Assembly: GCA_905221105.1 (NCBI GenBank)
Contig: CAJNBW010000001.1
Span: forward strand, 248,001-312,000
Origin: a bacterium
Lineage (GTDB): Bacteria > Bacillota > Bacilli > Lactobacillales > Streptococcaceae
Reading direction: 5' to 3'
Length of the DNA stretch: 64,000 nt
The notes below the pieces were generated by a model. That model ran no database searches. It had not been told where the DNA came from and saw only the letters and a list, made by a program, of their open reading frames with translations. Both the position numbers and the translations under genes were made by a program. Positions 45,992-53,949 of the stretch are shown here, piece by piece (the first letter of the stretch is position 1; each line of letters opens with the position of its first letter).

Positions 45992-47224
45992 CTAGGCTGT
46001 TTCTAGGATTGGTTTATCCGTTCCATCGACAGCTTCTTTTGTGATACGGACCAATTTCACATTTTCCTGACTCGGTACTTCAAACATGACGTCTAGCATG
46101 GTTTCTTCGATGATGGAGCGAAGACCACGCGCCCCTGTCTTGCGTTCGATGGCTTTATTGGCAATTTCTTGAAGGGCTTCGTCGTCAAATTCCAACTCGA
46201 CATCATCATAAGAAAGCAAGGTTTGGTACTGTTTAACCAAGGCATTTCTTGGTTCTTTCAAGATGCGAACCAAGTCATCAACAGTCAATTGCTCAAGAGC
46301 CGCAAAGACAGGCAAGCGCCCAATCAACTCAGGGATAATCCCGAATTTTTGAATATCTTCTGCGATGATTTCTTGCATGTATGAGCTATTTTCATCAATC
46401 GCCTTGTTATTTTGACCGAATCCGATGACTTTTTCACCAAGACGTTGTTTGACAATTTCTTCAATGCCATCAAAGGCACCACCCACGATGAAGAGGATAT
46501 TTTTAGTATCCACTTGAATCATTTCTTGTTGTGGATGTTTACGTCCACCTTGAGGTGGTACGCTAGCTACCGTTCCCTCAATAATCTTGAGGAGGGCTTG
46601 TTGCACCCCTTCACCAGAAACGTCACGTGTTATTGACACATTCTCGCTCTTCTTGGCAATCTTGTCAATTTCATCCACGTAGATAATGCCACGCTCTGCA
46701 CGTTCGATATTAAAGTCAGCAGCCTGTAAGAGTTTGAGGAGGATATTTTCCACGTCCTCACCCACATAACCAGCCTCAGTCAGGGCTGTCGCATCCGCAA
46801 TGGCAAAAGGCACATTTAAGCTCTTAGCCAAGGTCTGAGCAAGGAAAGTTTTCCCTGAACCAGTTGGGCCAATCATCAAGATGTTTGACTTCTGCAAATC
46901 CACATCTTCTGACTCTTCACGCGTATCGTGGAAATTGATGCGTTTGTAGTGGTTGTATACTGCTACTGCCAAGGCACGTTTGGCACGATCTTGACCGATA
47001 ACATAGTGGTTCAAGATATGGAGGAGTTCGATTGGTTTTGGAACTTCTGACAAGTCTGCTAAAACTTCCTCAGCCAGCTCCTCACGAATGATTTCCTGGG
47101 CCAACTCCACACATTCATTACAGATAAAGGCGTTGTTCCCTGCGATTATTTTTTGTACTTCTTCTTGGCTTTTGCCACAAAATGAGCAATAAACCATCAT
47201 ATCATTATTCCTAGTTGTAGGCAT
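45992..47224 (-). CDS. clpX: ClpX, ATPase subunit of the ClpXP protease
   Basis: A 410-residue AAA+ unfoldase. The N-terminal zinc-binding domain uses C13, C16, C35 and C38. Walker A is GPTGSGKT (119-126) and Walker B IIYVDEID; the GYVGEDVEN pore loop region, the IGFG tripeptide-containing loop that docks on ClpP (in [10 protein letters not shown]), and the sensor-2 block TGARGLRSI follow. It feeds tagged proteins into ClpP. In pneumococcus clpX is essential. It is co-directional with folA and the small membrane protein gene, then engB. Confidence 0.97.
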   Translation of the reverse strand: MPTTRNNDMMVYCSFCGKSQEEVQKIIAGNNAFICNECVELAQEIIREELAEEVLADLSEVPKPIELLHILNHYVIGQDRAKRALAVAVYNHYKRINFHDTREESEDVDLQKSNILMIGPTGSGKTFLAQTLAKSLNVPFAIADATALTEAGYVGEDVENILLKLLQAADFNIERAERGIIYVDEIDKIAKKSENVSITRDVSGEGVQQALLKIIEGTVASVPPQGGRKHPQQEMIQVDTKNILFIVGGAFDGIEEIVKQRLGEKVIGFGQNNKAIDENSSYMQEIIAEDIQKFGIIPELIGRLPVFAALEQLTVDDLVRILKEPRNALVKQYQTLLSYDDVELEFDDEALQEIANKAIERKTGARGLRSIIEETMLDVMFEVPSQENVKLVRITKEAVDGTDKPILETA

Positions 47225-47260
47225 GATTTCCTTCCGTTCTATTCTATACTATCATTCTAT

Positions 47261-47431
47261 CTAAAATAAGGTCATGTAAAAAGCATGGACACTATTGACC
47301 AAATTGGTAAAGGCATTTAACCAGAGCAGGACAGAAAGTCCATAGCGCTTTTTACGAAAAGCCTGTGCTCCTGCAAGCAAGCAGACCAAACACAGCATGG
47401 CTGTAAAAAAACCAAATATACTACGTTCCAT
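47261..47431 (-). CDS. Small membrane protein of 56 residues
   Basis: A short open frame that begins [20 protein letters not shown] and ends in NSVHAFYMTLF. The first 22 residues form one hydrophobic segment, then a basic turn (FRKKRY), then a second hydrophobic stretch, so a small hairpin membrane protein is likely. The ATG overlaps the folA stop codon (TAATG), and AAGGAAG in the folA end serves as its ribosome binding site, so it is translationally coupled to folA. A gene of similar size in this position exists in pneumococcus as I recall. Function unknown. Confidence 0.75.
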   Translation of the reverse strand: MERSIFGFFTAMLCLVCLLAGAQAFRKKRYGLSVLLWLNAFTNLVNSVHAFYMTLF

Positions 47432-47937
47432 TAGACTTCCTTTCTCTTGCGGTATTGGATGGTAAAATCATAAGGATTTTTCTCATCTTTGCTATAGAAT
47501 TTGCTTGAAACTGTCTCAAAAAGAGACAAGTCAAATTCTTCAGGGAAATAGGTATCTCCTTCCACCCGAGCATGAATGTGAGTCACAATCACTTCGTCAA
47601 GGTAGGGTTCAAAAGCTTGAAAAATTTGCTTTCCACCTAAAATATAAAGATTCTTATCTTGAGCCTGATACCAGTCCAAGACAGACTGAACATCATAAAA
47701 AGTAGCAACCCCGTCTATCTTTTCTTCTGGGTTACGAGTCAAAATCAAGGTCTCCCGTTTGGGAAGCAAGCGACGCCCCATTCCATCAAAGGTCACACGC
47801 CCCATCAAGATAGCATGATTCAGAGTTGTTTCTTTGAAGTGTTGCAGTTCTGCTGGCAAATGCCAAGGCAGGCGATTGTCCTTACCAATCACACCCTCTT
47901 CATCCTGGGCCCAAATAGCTACGATTTTCTTAGTCAT
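47431..47937 (-). CDS. folA: Dihydrofolate reductase
   Basis: A 168-residue DHFR that reduces dihydrofolate with NADPH. Family blocks are visible: [27 protein letters not shown] (substrate and cofactor contacts; catalytic acidic residue E30 region), [11 protein letters not shown], and [11 protein letters not shown] (cofactor glycine pair). Isoleucine/leucine at the trimethoprim-contact positions cannot be judged without alignment. It is upstream of the small membrane protein and clpX. Confidence 0.96.
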   Translation of the reverse strand: MTKKIVAIWAQDEEGVIGKDNRLPWHLPAELQHFKETTLNHAILMGRVTFDGMGRRLLPKRETLILTRNPEEKIDGVATFYDVQSVLDWYQAQDKNLYILGGKQIFQAFEPYLDEVIVTHIHARVEGDTYFPEEFDLSLFETVSSKFYSKDEKNPYDFTIQYRKRKEV

Positions 47938-47964
47938 GCTTCCATCCTTTTTACTGATAGTACT

Positions 47965-47973
47965 ATTTTATCA
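47965..47973 (-). promoter_or_regulatory. Possible extended -10 for folA
   Basis: TGATAAAAT on the minus strand, 28 bp upstream of the folA ATG. The -35 region is a T-run without a clear hexamer. Confidence 0.4.
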
Positions 47974-48014
47974 AAAAACTCAAAAAAAGACTGGTTTGGA
48001 ATAGCTTACAGAAT

Positions 48015-48048
48015 AGAAAAAAATCCGTAAGAAATTTCTTACAGATTT
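48015..48048 (-). terminator. Terminator after dpr
   Basis: A 14-bp stem (AAATCTGTAAGAAA / TTTCTTACGGATTT) with no real loop beyond the apex, followed by T-run on the minus strand. Confidence 0.85.
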
Positions 48049-48067
48049 ATATATGTCGCTTTATTTC

Positions 48068-48586
48068 TTACAAACCAGGTGCTTGTCCAAGTTCTGCTGC
48101 AAGCATCCAGATTGTTTTATCTGTTTCAGTTTTAGCGTCTGAGAAGATACCGTTTGTCACATCATCACCTTCTTCATCAGTAACATCCAAACCTTTTTGG
48201 AAAAGTTCTGACAAGTAACGGTAGATAGCAAGGACACGTTCCAAACTTTCTTCAACATTGCGGTATTCACCAGCTTCTTCTTCGATTTCACTGTTTTGAA
48301 GGAATTCTGTCAATGTAGAGAATGGGCTACCTCCAAGTGTAATCAAACGTTCGCTGATTTCATCCAATTGACCGTCAAGAGCTTCCATGTACTCGTCCAT
48401 TTTTGGATGCCATACAAGGAAACCACGACCACGCATGTACCAGTGTACTTGGTGCAAAGCCACGTGGGCTACGTACAAATCAGCAACAGCTTGGTTCAAG
48501 ACTTCCTTTGTTTTTGCCAATGCTACTGGCGTTGCTTTTGTTAATGATGTTACGTCTTTTACTGCTTCTTTTTTCAATTCTACCAT
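48068..48586 (-). CDS. dpr: Dps-like peroxide resistance protein
   Basis: A 172-residue ferritin-fold protein that assembles into a dodecamer and stores iron, protecting DNA from peroxide. The ferroxidase site between subunits is recognisable: H48 in HWYMRG, H60 and D64 in the next helix, and D75 and E79 in LDEISERL. The N-terminal extension is lysine-rich. The gene has its own promoter, overlapped by a perfect palindrome, and its own terminator. Confidence 0.95.
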   Translation of the reverse strand: MVELKKEAVKDVTSLTKATPVALAKTKEVLNQAVADLYVAHVALHQVHWYMRGRGFLVWHPKMDEYMEALDGQLDEISERLITLGGSPFSTLTEFLQNSEIEEEAGEYRNVEESLERVLAIYRYLSELFQKGLDVTDEEGDDVTNGIFSDAKTETDKTIWMLAAELGQAPGL

Positions 48587-48636
48587 TTTATTTTACCTCA
48601 TTCATTATTATTTGTAACCACTTCTTAATGATTACT

Positions 48637-48657
48637 ACCTTAGTATACTACTAAGGT
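48637..48657. promoter_or_regulatory. Perfect palindrome over the dpr -10 box, candidate operator
   Basis: ACCTTAGTA-TAC-TACTAAGGT, a 9-bp perfect inverted repeat with a 3-bp centre, fully covering the -10 hexamer. This is where a repressor would be expected to bind. I do not recognise the regulator's consensus. Confidence 0.7.
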
Positions 48658-48670
48658 AAACCAATAGCAA
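48642..48670 (-). promoter_or_regulatory. Predicted dpr promoter
   Basis: TTGCTA, 17-bp spacer, TATACT on the minus strand. Confidence 0.7.
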
Positions 48671-48774
48671 GCCAAATGACTCACATGAGAAAAGTTGCAA
48701 TAGACTGATAATTTAAGAATTTTTTAGAATGAAACCCAGTCACTTTCAAACTCTCTTAACAGAGATAAAATAAA

Positions 48775-48805
48775 GAAAAGAGCATACAATTTGTACACTC
48801 TTTTC
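48775..48805 (-). terminator. Terminator after lytC
   Basis: Stem GAAAAGAG.GTACAA / TTGTAT.CTCTTTTC with short loop, followed by TTTATTTT on the minus strand. Confidence 0.8.
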
Positions 48806-48818
48806 TCAGTTTTACATC

Positions 48819-50300
48819 TTAATACCAGACGCTAACATCAACACGACCACGAATTCCTTTTAAGTATTCAGATGAAGTATATTGCCATCCTTTTTCACCT
48901 GAATAGTGAGGATTATTCCAATCAAGCGCATCCGTATAGGCTGCTACCCAGTTAACGTGTTGCAAAATATCTGGATGATTCAAACGAGTTTGCAAGAGTT
49001 GACGATAACTATAAACTTTCACATTTTGATACCCAGCCTGTTTCATTGTTGCCATATACTTATTGATAATCTTTACCCAAGTTCCAGTATCACTTGGAGC
49101 TCTCTTGCTCTTATTGACATACTCCCAGTTTTCCACATCATAGTAGATTGGGTAAGACAAGTTCATCTTGTATTTTTTCAAGAGTTCAATGGTTTGATTA
49201 GCATCATTCTCAGCATCGGTCTCATTTTCAGCATAAGTATAAAGGTAAACGCCGTAAGGAATTCCAAGACGGTTTAACTCCTTGATATTATGAGCCAATT
49301 CCTTGTCCTCAGTTCCACTATAACCCAAACGAACAATCACTCCATCTACTCCATTATCGTCGATGACTTTTTTCCAGTCACTGATACGACCATTGTGCTC
49401 ACTGACATCGATGACCTTTTTAACTTGATCAGTCCCAACTTGTTCTTCACGATGGTTAAAGAAATAACGTCTGCCATTTCGGTGAACCCAGCCAACATTC
49501 AAGTCTTTCTTTTCTTTTAACTCACCTGAGTCAGAAAAAATATAGCGAGCATCATTCATGACTAATTCACCAGTCGCCATAGCACCACTTCCTGTCAAAT
49601 AGTAGTTACCCTGCCACTCATCTTTAGCCATGTAACCCCACTTCTTGAAATAGTACCACTTGCCATCTACCTTTTGCCACTCTTGATTTGCATAAGAACC
49701 ATCGGACTTGAGATAGAAGTAAGACGAATAGGCCGGATCATAAAGCCATTCATTTTGCATCATGGCACCTTGACCATTTAGGAAATAACTTCCCTGCCAT
49801 TGACTTTTAGCTAAATAGCCCCATTTTTTAAAATAGTACCATTTACCTCCAACAGAATGCCATTCCTGGTTAGCATAAGAACCATCAGACTTCAGGTAAA
49901 ACCAATTCTTATAGGCGTTATCATAAACCCATTCATTCTTGGCCATATAACCACCTGATTTTAAGTAGTAATTGCCCTGCCACTCATTTTGAGCATAACG
50001 ACCGTCTGACTTAATATAAAACCAAGCCTTATAGTAGTTATCAAAAATCCACTCACTCTTTGCTTTGGAACCATCAGCCTTTACATAATAATCCCCCTCC
50101 CAGTGAGCAGAAGCAGTGGTCTTTACACCTGCACTCGTTTGAGTTTTATTAGAAGACTGATTTTGCTCTGAACTACTTGAAACTGTCCTTGTATCCTGCG
50201 AAGTTTTTGCTACTTCAGTTTCATTTGCAGCTACATGGCTAGTTGCCAATCCTAGTAAGCAGATACTTGCTAATCCAATTTTTCCAATCTTTGTTTTCAA
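48819..50300 (-). CDS. lytC: LytC choline-binding lysozyme
   Basis: A 493-residue secreted glycan hydrolase. It starts with a signal peptide (IGLASICLLGLATSHVAA), then a Ser/Thr-rich linker, then about eleven choline-binding repeats of about 20 residues (WYYFKKWGYMAKDEW-type; residues about 70-290), and a C-terminal GH25 lysozyme domain (VIDVSEHNGRISDWKKV, PIYYDVENWEYV with the acidic catalytic residues). The order, choline-binding part first, is that of LytC, not LytA. Choline-bearing teichoic acids are therefore expected. The start is taken as TTG at 50300, with AGGAGAGG upstream; an ATG at 50333 lies inside the tpiA terminator. Confidence 0.92.
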   Translation of the reverse strand: MKTKIGKIGLASICLLGLATSHVAANETEVAKTSQDTRTVSSSSEQNQSSNKTQTSAGVKTTASAHWEGDYYVKADGSKAKSEWIFDNYYKAWFYIKSDGRYAQNEWQGNYYLKSGGYMAKNEWVYDNAYKNWFYLKSDGSYANQEWHSVGGKWYYFKKWGYLAKSQWQGSYFLNGQGAMMQNEWLYDPAYSSYFYLKSDGSYANQEWQKVDGKWYYFKKWGYMAKDEWQGNYYLTGSGAMATGELVMNDARYIFSDSGELKEKKDLNVGWVHRNGRRYFFNHREEQVGTDQVKKVIDVSEHNGRISDWKKVIDDNGVDGVIVRLGYSGTEDKELAHNIKELNRLGIPYGVYLYTYAENETDAENDANQTIELLKKYKMNLSYPIYYDVENWEYVNKSKRAPSDTGTWVKIINKYMATMKQAGYQNVKVYSYRQLLQTRLNHPDILQHVNWVAAYTDALDWNNPHYSGEKGWQYTSSEYLKGIRGRVDVSVWY

Positions 50301-50313
50301 TCTTTCCTCTCCT

Positions 50314-50348
50314 ATAAAAAATGGAACAGACATCTGAATGCTGTTCCA
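50314..50348 (-). terminator. Terminator after tpiA, directly before the lytC ribosome binding site
   Basis: Perfect 8-bp stem TGGAACAG / CTGTTCCA with an 11-nt loop and T6, ending 1 nt before AGGAGAGG (50306-50313). Confidence 0.8.
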
Positions 50349-50366
50349 CCTAGCTTTTGCTACTGA

Positions 50367-51125
50367 TTATTTTACAAAGTCAAGCAAAGCCAAGAAGCTT
50401 TCTGCTTCAAGTGACGCACCACCTACAAGGGCACCGTCAACGTCTGGACAAGCCATGTATGAAGCAACGTTTTCAGGTTTAACAGAACCACCGTATTGAA
50501 CACGAACTTTGTCTGCAACTTCTTGACCAAAGTCAGCAGCCACAACGTCACGAACAACTTTACACATTTTTTGTGCGTCATCTTGTGAAGCTGATTTACC
50601 AGTACCGATAGCCCAGATTGGCTCGTAAGCGATAACTGATGCAGCAACTTGTTCAGCAGTCAATCCAGCCAAAGCAGCAGATACTTGAGCACCTACGAAT
50701 TCAGCAGCTTTACCAGCTTCGTAAGTTTCAAGTGACTCACCACAACAGATGATTGGAAGCATACCATTTGCAAAGATTGCTTTAGCTTTTTTGTTGATAT
50801 CTTCGTCAGTTTCATGGAAGTAGTCACGGCGTTCTGAGTGACCGATAACAACGTAGTCAGTACCGATTTCTTTCAAAACTTGTGGGCTAGTTTCACCAGT
50901 GAAAGCACCTGCATTTTCAAAGTAGCAGTTTTGAGCAGCAACTTTAAGGTTTGAACCTTTAGCAGCAGCAAGAACAGCTGTCAAATCAAGAGCTGGAGCA
51001 GCGATACCTGCTTCAACAAGATCTGATGAAGGAAGTTTTGATGCAACGGCTTCAACAAATGCTTTAGCTTCTTCTGGATTTTTGTTCATTTTCCAGTTAC
51101 CAGCGATAAATGGTTTACGTGACAT
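50367..51125 (-). CDS. tpiA: Triosephosphate isomerase
   Basis: A 252-residue glycolytic TIM-barrel enzyme. Key residues are visible: N11 and K13 in GNWKMNK, the catalytic His in VIGHSERR, the catalytic Glu in [10 protein letters not shown], and the flexible loop 6 in that last block. The ATG at 51123-51125 follows AGAGGT and matches the conserved [14 protein letters not shown] start; an ATG seven codons earlier is unlikely. It has its own promoter and a terminator. Confidence 0.98.
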   Translation of the reverse strand: MSRKPFIAGNWKMNKNPEEAKAFVEAVASKLPSSDLVEAGIAAPALDLTAVLAAAKGSNLKVAAQNCYFENAGAFTGETSPQVLKEIGTDYVVIGHSERRDYFHETDEDINKKAKAIFANGMLPIICCGESLETYEAGKAAEFVGAQVSAALAGLTAEQVAASVIAYEPIWAIGTGKSASQDDAQKMCKVVRDVVAADFGQEVADKVRVQYGGSVKPENVASYMACPDVDGALVGGASLEAESFLALLDFVK

Positions 51126-51160
51126 TTCACATACCTCTTTTTTCAATTTATTTTCTATTT

Positions 51161-51189
51161 ATTTTATCACAATTATACACAGCTTGCAA
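51161..51189 (-). promoter_or_regulatory. Predicted tpiA promoter
   Basis: TTGCAA, 17-bp spacer, TAAAAT with extended -10 TGATAAAAT. A second TATAAT lies within the spacer. Confidence 0.6.
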
Positions 51190-51222
51190 ATCTTACTCGG
51201 ATTTCAAGACTGCTTGCATTGA

Positions 51223-51900
51223 TTAATCCTTCCAGAGATCCATGGCACTTCGAAAATCTGCAGATATCTGTGTCAACTGAGGATTGCTTGCTTCTCTCTC
51301 TGCCCGCTTAGCCTCAATTTGAGCCACACTTTTAATACCTTCATAGCGCCAGTTTCTTAAAATGGCCTGAATGTACTTCCAGTTTGCTTTCCCATTCAAA
51401 ACAGCTTCGCGAAGAGCTTCCTTAATCAAATCAGTACTGGTTCCATCTTCCTTAAGGGTCTTGGTCAAATCCTCAATCTCAAAAGGTGTCAACAAGCGTC
51501 CCAACTCCTGCTGGAAGGTCTCTACCAAATCCTTAAGCTGGTTTCGAGGTGTCAACTGATCCGAACTCGAATCACTAGCTCCAAGCAAGTCATCCAAACG
51601 TTCCAAGGCTAGACTGGCATCAAAGAGCAATTCGATTTCGCCATTTAACTCGATAGTACGGTACTGAAGCAGTCCCCTCTCTGTCAAGTTGGAAATAGCC
51701 TGGTTGACATCCGAAATTTCCTTGCCAATCCTTTCAGCAATCTGGCTTGGGGACATTTCTTCCAAACCTGTCGTATTTTGCAAATAGAAAAATTGCCAGA
51801 CCAGAAAATCGTCGCTGGAAGGAAAGAGTTCCTTAAAATGCAAGAGCAGGGCACTCGGTAAAACCAAGTTCCCTGATTTAAAAGCGTCTAAATATGTCAT
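51223..51900 (-). CDS. dnaD: DnaD-type replication initiation protein
   Basis: A 225-residue protein of the DnaD family: an N-terminal winged-helix domain (residues about 1-110, MSPSQIAERIGKEISDVNQAISNLTERGLL) and a C-terminal DnaD domain with the KYIQAILRNWRYEGI signature near residue 175. In Firmicutes, DnaD helps load the replicative helicase at the origin and at restart sites. The ATG lies 8 nt after the metA stop, so the two are co-transcribed. In Bacillus dnaD instead follows asnS. Confidence 0.93.
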   Translation of the reverse strand: MTYLDAFKSGNLVLPSALLLHFKELFPSSDDFLVWQFFYLQNTTGLEEMSPSQIAERIGKEISDVNQAISNLTERGLLQYRTIELNGEIELLFDASLALERLDDLLGASDSSSDQLTPRNQLKDLVETFQQELGRLLTPFEIEDLTKTLKEDGTSTDLIKEALREAVLNGKANWKYIQAILRNWRYEGIKSVAQIEAKRAEREASNPQLTQISADFRSAMDLWKD

Positions 51901-51908
51901 AATTCCTC

Positions 51909-52853
51909 TTATAAATACCCATATGCAGATGCATCATCTTCTATCTTTCTCCAGTCAAAAGGCGTCTCCTGATAGACGGCATAGTTCACCCAGTTACTGA
52001 AAAAGAGGGCTGCAGATGAAGACCAACAAAGACAAGGTGTCTGGTTGACATCATCATCCTTAAAGTAATTTTCTGGAATATGAGGATCCAAACCTGCATC
52101 ACGATCTCGGAAATATTCATTTGCCAAGGTATCACGATCATACTCCAAATGCCCAAAACTATAAATTTCTCGTAAATCACGACTGGCCAAAATCGAAACC
52201 CCAACCTGAGATCCTTCTGATAAAATTTCAAGATTGGTCTTGTTTAAGACTTCTTCCTTAGAAATCTCTGTGTGCCGTGAATGAGGGGATACATAGCTAT
52301 CATCAAAGCCTCTAAAGAGAAGGTGTCCTTCTTTTAAGGTATCCTGAGGATAAATACCTGATAACTTACTGTCCATCTGGTATTTTTCTACACCATAGCG
52401 GAGATAAAGCCCAGCCTGAGCCCCCCAACAGATATGAAGAGTCGAATAGACATGTGTCTTGGACCACTCGATAACCTGACTGAATTCCTCCCAATAGTCC
52501 ACTTCTTCAAATGGTAAATGCTCAACTGGAGCACCCGTGATAATCATCCCATCAAAATACTCGTCCTTGACTTCTGGAAAAGTTTTGTAGAAGGTCTCCA
52601 TGTGTTCTGAACGAGTTGTCTTAGAACGATGGCTCTCCATATAGAGGAAATCAATATCTAGTTGTAGGGGTGTATTGGCCAAATGGCGCAACAATTGAGT
52701 CTCTGTGACCATTTTTTGTGGCATGAGATTTAAGATTAAAATCTTCAAGGGACGGATATCTTGGTGGGCAGCACGTTGATCATCCATGACAAAGATATTC
52801 TCTGTCCGTAAAATCTCAACAGCTGGCAATTTTTTATCAATTCGAATCGGCAT
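51909..52853 (-). CDS. metAA: Homoserine O-acetyltransferase (MetA type)
   Basis: A 314-residue enzyme that acylates homoserine in methionine biosynthesis. Catalytic residues are C142 (HICWGAQAG), H235 and E237 (SFGHLEYD). Residue 111 is Glu; in this family Glu at that site goes with acetyl-CoA and Gly with succinyl-CoA, so acetylation is likely. The ATG follows TTAGGAGAGG. It is co-transcribed with dnaD. The upstream BOX element ends about 45 bp before the start codon. Confidence 0.93.
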   Translation of the reverse strand: MPIRIDKKLPAVEILRTENIFVMDDQRAAHQDIRPLKILILNLMPQKMVTETQLLRHLANTPLQLDIDFLYMESHRSKTTRSEHMETFYKTFPEVKDEYFDGMIITGAPVEHLPFEEVDYWEEFSQVIEWSKTHVYSTLHICWGAQAGLYLRYGVEKYQMDSKLSGIYPQDTLKEGHLLFRGFDDSYVSPHSRHTEISKEEVLNKTNLEILSEGSQVGVSILASRDLREIYSFGHLEYDRDTLANEYFRDRDAGLDPHIPENYFKDDDVNQTPCLCWSSSAALFFSNWVNYAVYQETPFDWRKIEDDASAYGYL

Positions 52854-52898
52854 AACCCTCTCCTAACTGTACTCTTTCAGGAATAATTGCATGTGTTT

Positions 52899-53084
52899 GA
52901 AACTCTTCAAACCGCGTCAACGTTGCCTTACCGTACGTATATGTTACTGACTTCGTCAGTTCTATCTGCAACCTCAAAACAGTGTTTTGAGCTGACTTCG
53001 TCAGTTCTATCTGCAACCTCAAAGCTGTACTTTGAGCAGCTTACGGCTAGTTTCCTAGTTTGCTCTTTGATTTTCATTGAGTAT
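52899..53084. repeat. BOX element with two tandem boxB units
   Basis: boxA is at the left (AACTCTTCAAACCGCGTCAA). Two adjacent copies of about 45 bp begin CTGACTTCGTCAGTTCTATC at about 52947 and 52992. boxC is at the right (TTTTCATTGAGTAT). This gives an A-B-B-C pattern, the longest BOX copy in the window. Confidence 0.9.
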
Positions 53085-53193
53085 GAAACTAAATCTCAAA
53101 CACTTAGTCCTTTTATTATACTGCAAGAAGATATAGTTTTCAATTATAGTTTTTCTCTAACTAGCTATAGTCTATTTTTATATCCTAATGTAG

Positions 53194-53219
53194 AGAAAAC
53201 AGCCCTAGGGACTGTTTTT
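53194..53219 (-). terminator. Terminator after apt
   Basis: Minus-strand stem AAAACAG / CTGTTTT enclosing a CCCTAGGG palindrome, starting a few bases after the apt stop codon. Confidence 0.65.
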
Positions 53220-53221
53220 CA

Positions 53222-53734
53222 TTAATAATGCATCAAAACTTTGTAATCGTAGTCACCGATTTTTTCACGACCGTTCAATTCATCCAATTCAACAAGGAAG
53301 GCACAACCTGCCACAACACCACCAAGTTTTTCAATCATCTCGATGGTTGCCTTAACAGTTCCACCTGTCGCCAAGAGGTCATCTACGATAAGAACACGTT
53401 GACCTGGCTTGATGGCATCCGCATGCATAGTCAAGGTATCAACACCGTACTCTTTTTCATAGTCAGCAGAAATGACTTCGCGTGGCAATTTACCTGGCTT
53501 ACGAACAGGAGCAAAACCAATTCCCAACTCAAAGGCAACGGGACAACCCACGATAAATCCACGAGCCTCAGGTCCCACAATCATGTCAATTTTCTTGTCA
53601 GTAGCATACTGAACGATTTCACGAACAGCATAGCTATAAGCATTCCCATCAGCCATCAAAGGACTGATATCACGGAAGGTGATGCCTTCCTTTGGATAAT
53701 TTTCAATTGTTGCAATGTAATCTTTTAAATTCAT
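53222..53734 (-). CDS. apt: Adenine phosphoribosyltransferase
   Basis: A 170-residue purine salvage enzyme that makes AMP from adenine and PRPP. The PRPP-binding loop is [13 protein letters not shown]; the N-terminal [11 protein letters not shown] block and the EARGFIVG loop bind adenine and ribose phosphates. Length matches the family. It has its own extended -10 promoter and terminator, and separates the metA-dnaD unit from the giant surface protein gene. Confidence 0.96.
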   Translation of the reverse strand: MNLKDYIATIENYPKEGITFRDISPLMADGNAYSYAVREIVQYATDKKIDMIVGPEARGFIVGCPVAFELGIGFAPVRKPGKLPREVISADYEKEYGVDTLTMHADAIKPGQRVLIVDDLLATGGTVKATIEMIEKLGGVVAGCAFLVELDELNGREKIGDYDYKVLMHY

Positions 53735-53765
53735 CTTTTTCTTTCTTTCAAAGTTTTTACTCTCT

Positions 53766-53774
53766 ATTATACCA
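53766..53774 (-). promoter_or_regulatory. Extended -10 element for apt
   Basis: TGGTATAAT on the minus strand, 32 bp before the apt ATG. The -35 is weak. Confidence 0.5.
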
Positions 53775-53869
53775 TATTTTCTCCGAAATATGAAAGTATA
53801 ATCATTATTTACGGCTCTAAGAGTCTGATTTCGTTGTTCAGTCTATCTCCCTCTCCTATCCAGAATGAC

Positions 53870-53900
53870 CAAAAAACTGATGAACCATTCGATTCATCAG
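53870..53900 (-). terminator. Terminator of the giant CshA-like gene
   Basis: Perfect 8-bp stem CTGATGAA / TTCATCAG with an 8-nt loop and T6, about 50 bp after the stop codon. Confidence 0.88.
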
Positions 53901-53949
53901 CTTTAAGGATAATCTGTTCATTGTAAACAAATCATGTCAGTTAGAAAGC

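Noticed and set aside
50301..50333. ATG at 50333 as the lytC start
   Set aside because: It is inside the tpiA terminator hairpin. The TTG at 50300 has a strong ribosome binding site and starts a proper signal peptide.
53228..53728. 166-codon open frame on the plus strand opposite apt
   Set aside because: It lies wholly antisense to a clear apt gene, has unusual composition (many Asn, His, Thr) and no ribosome binding site.
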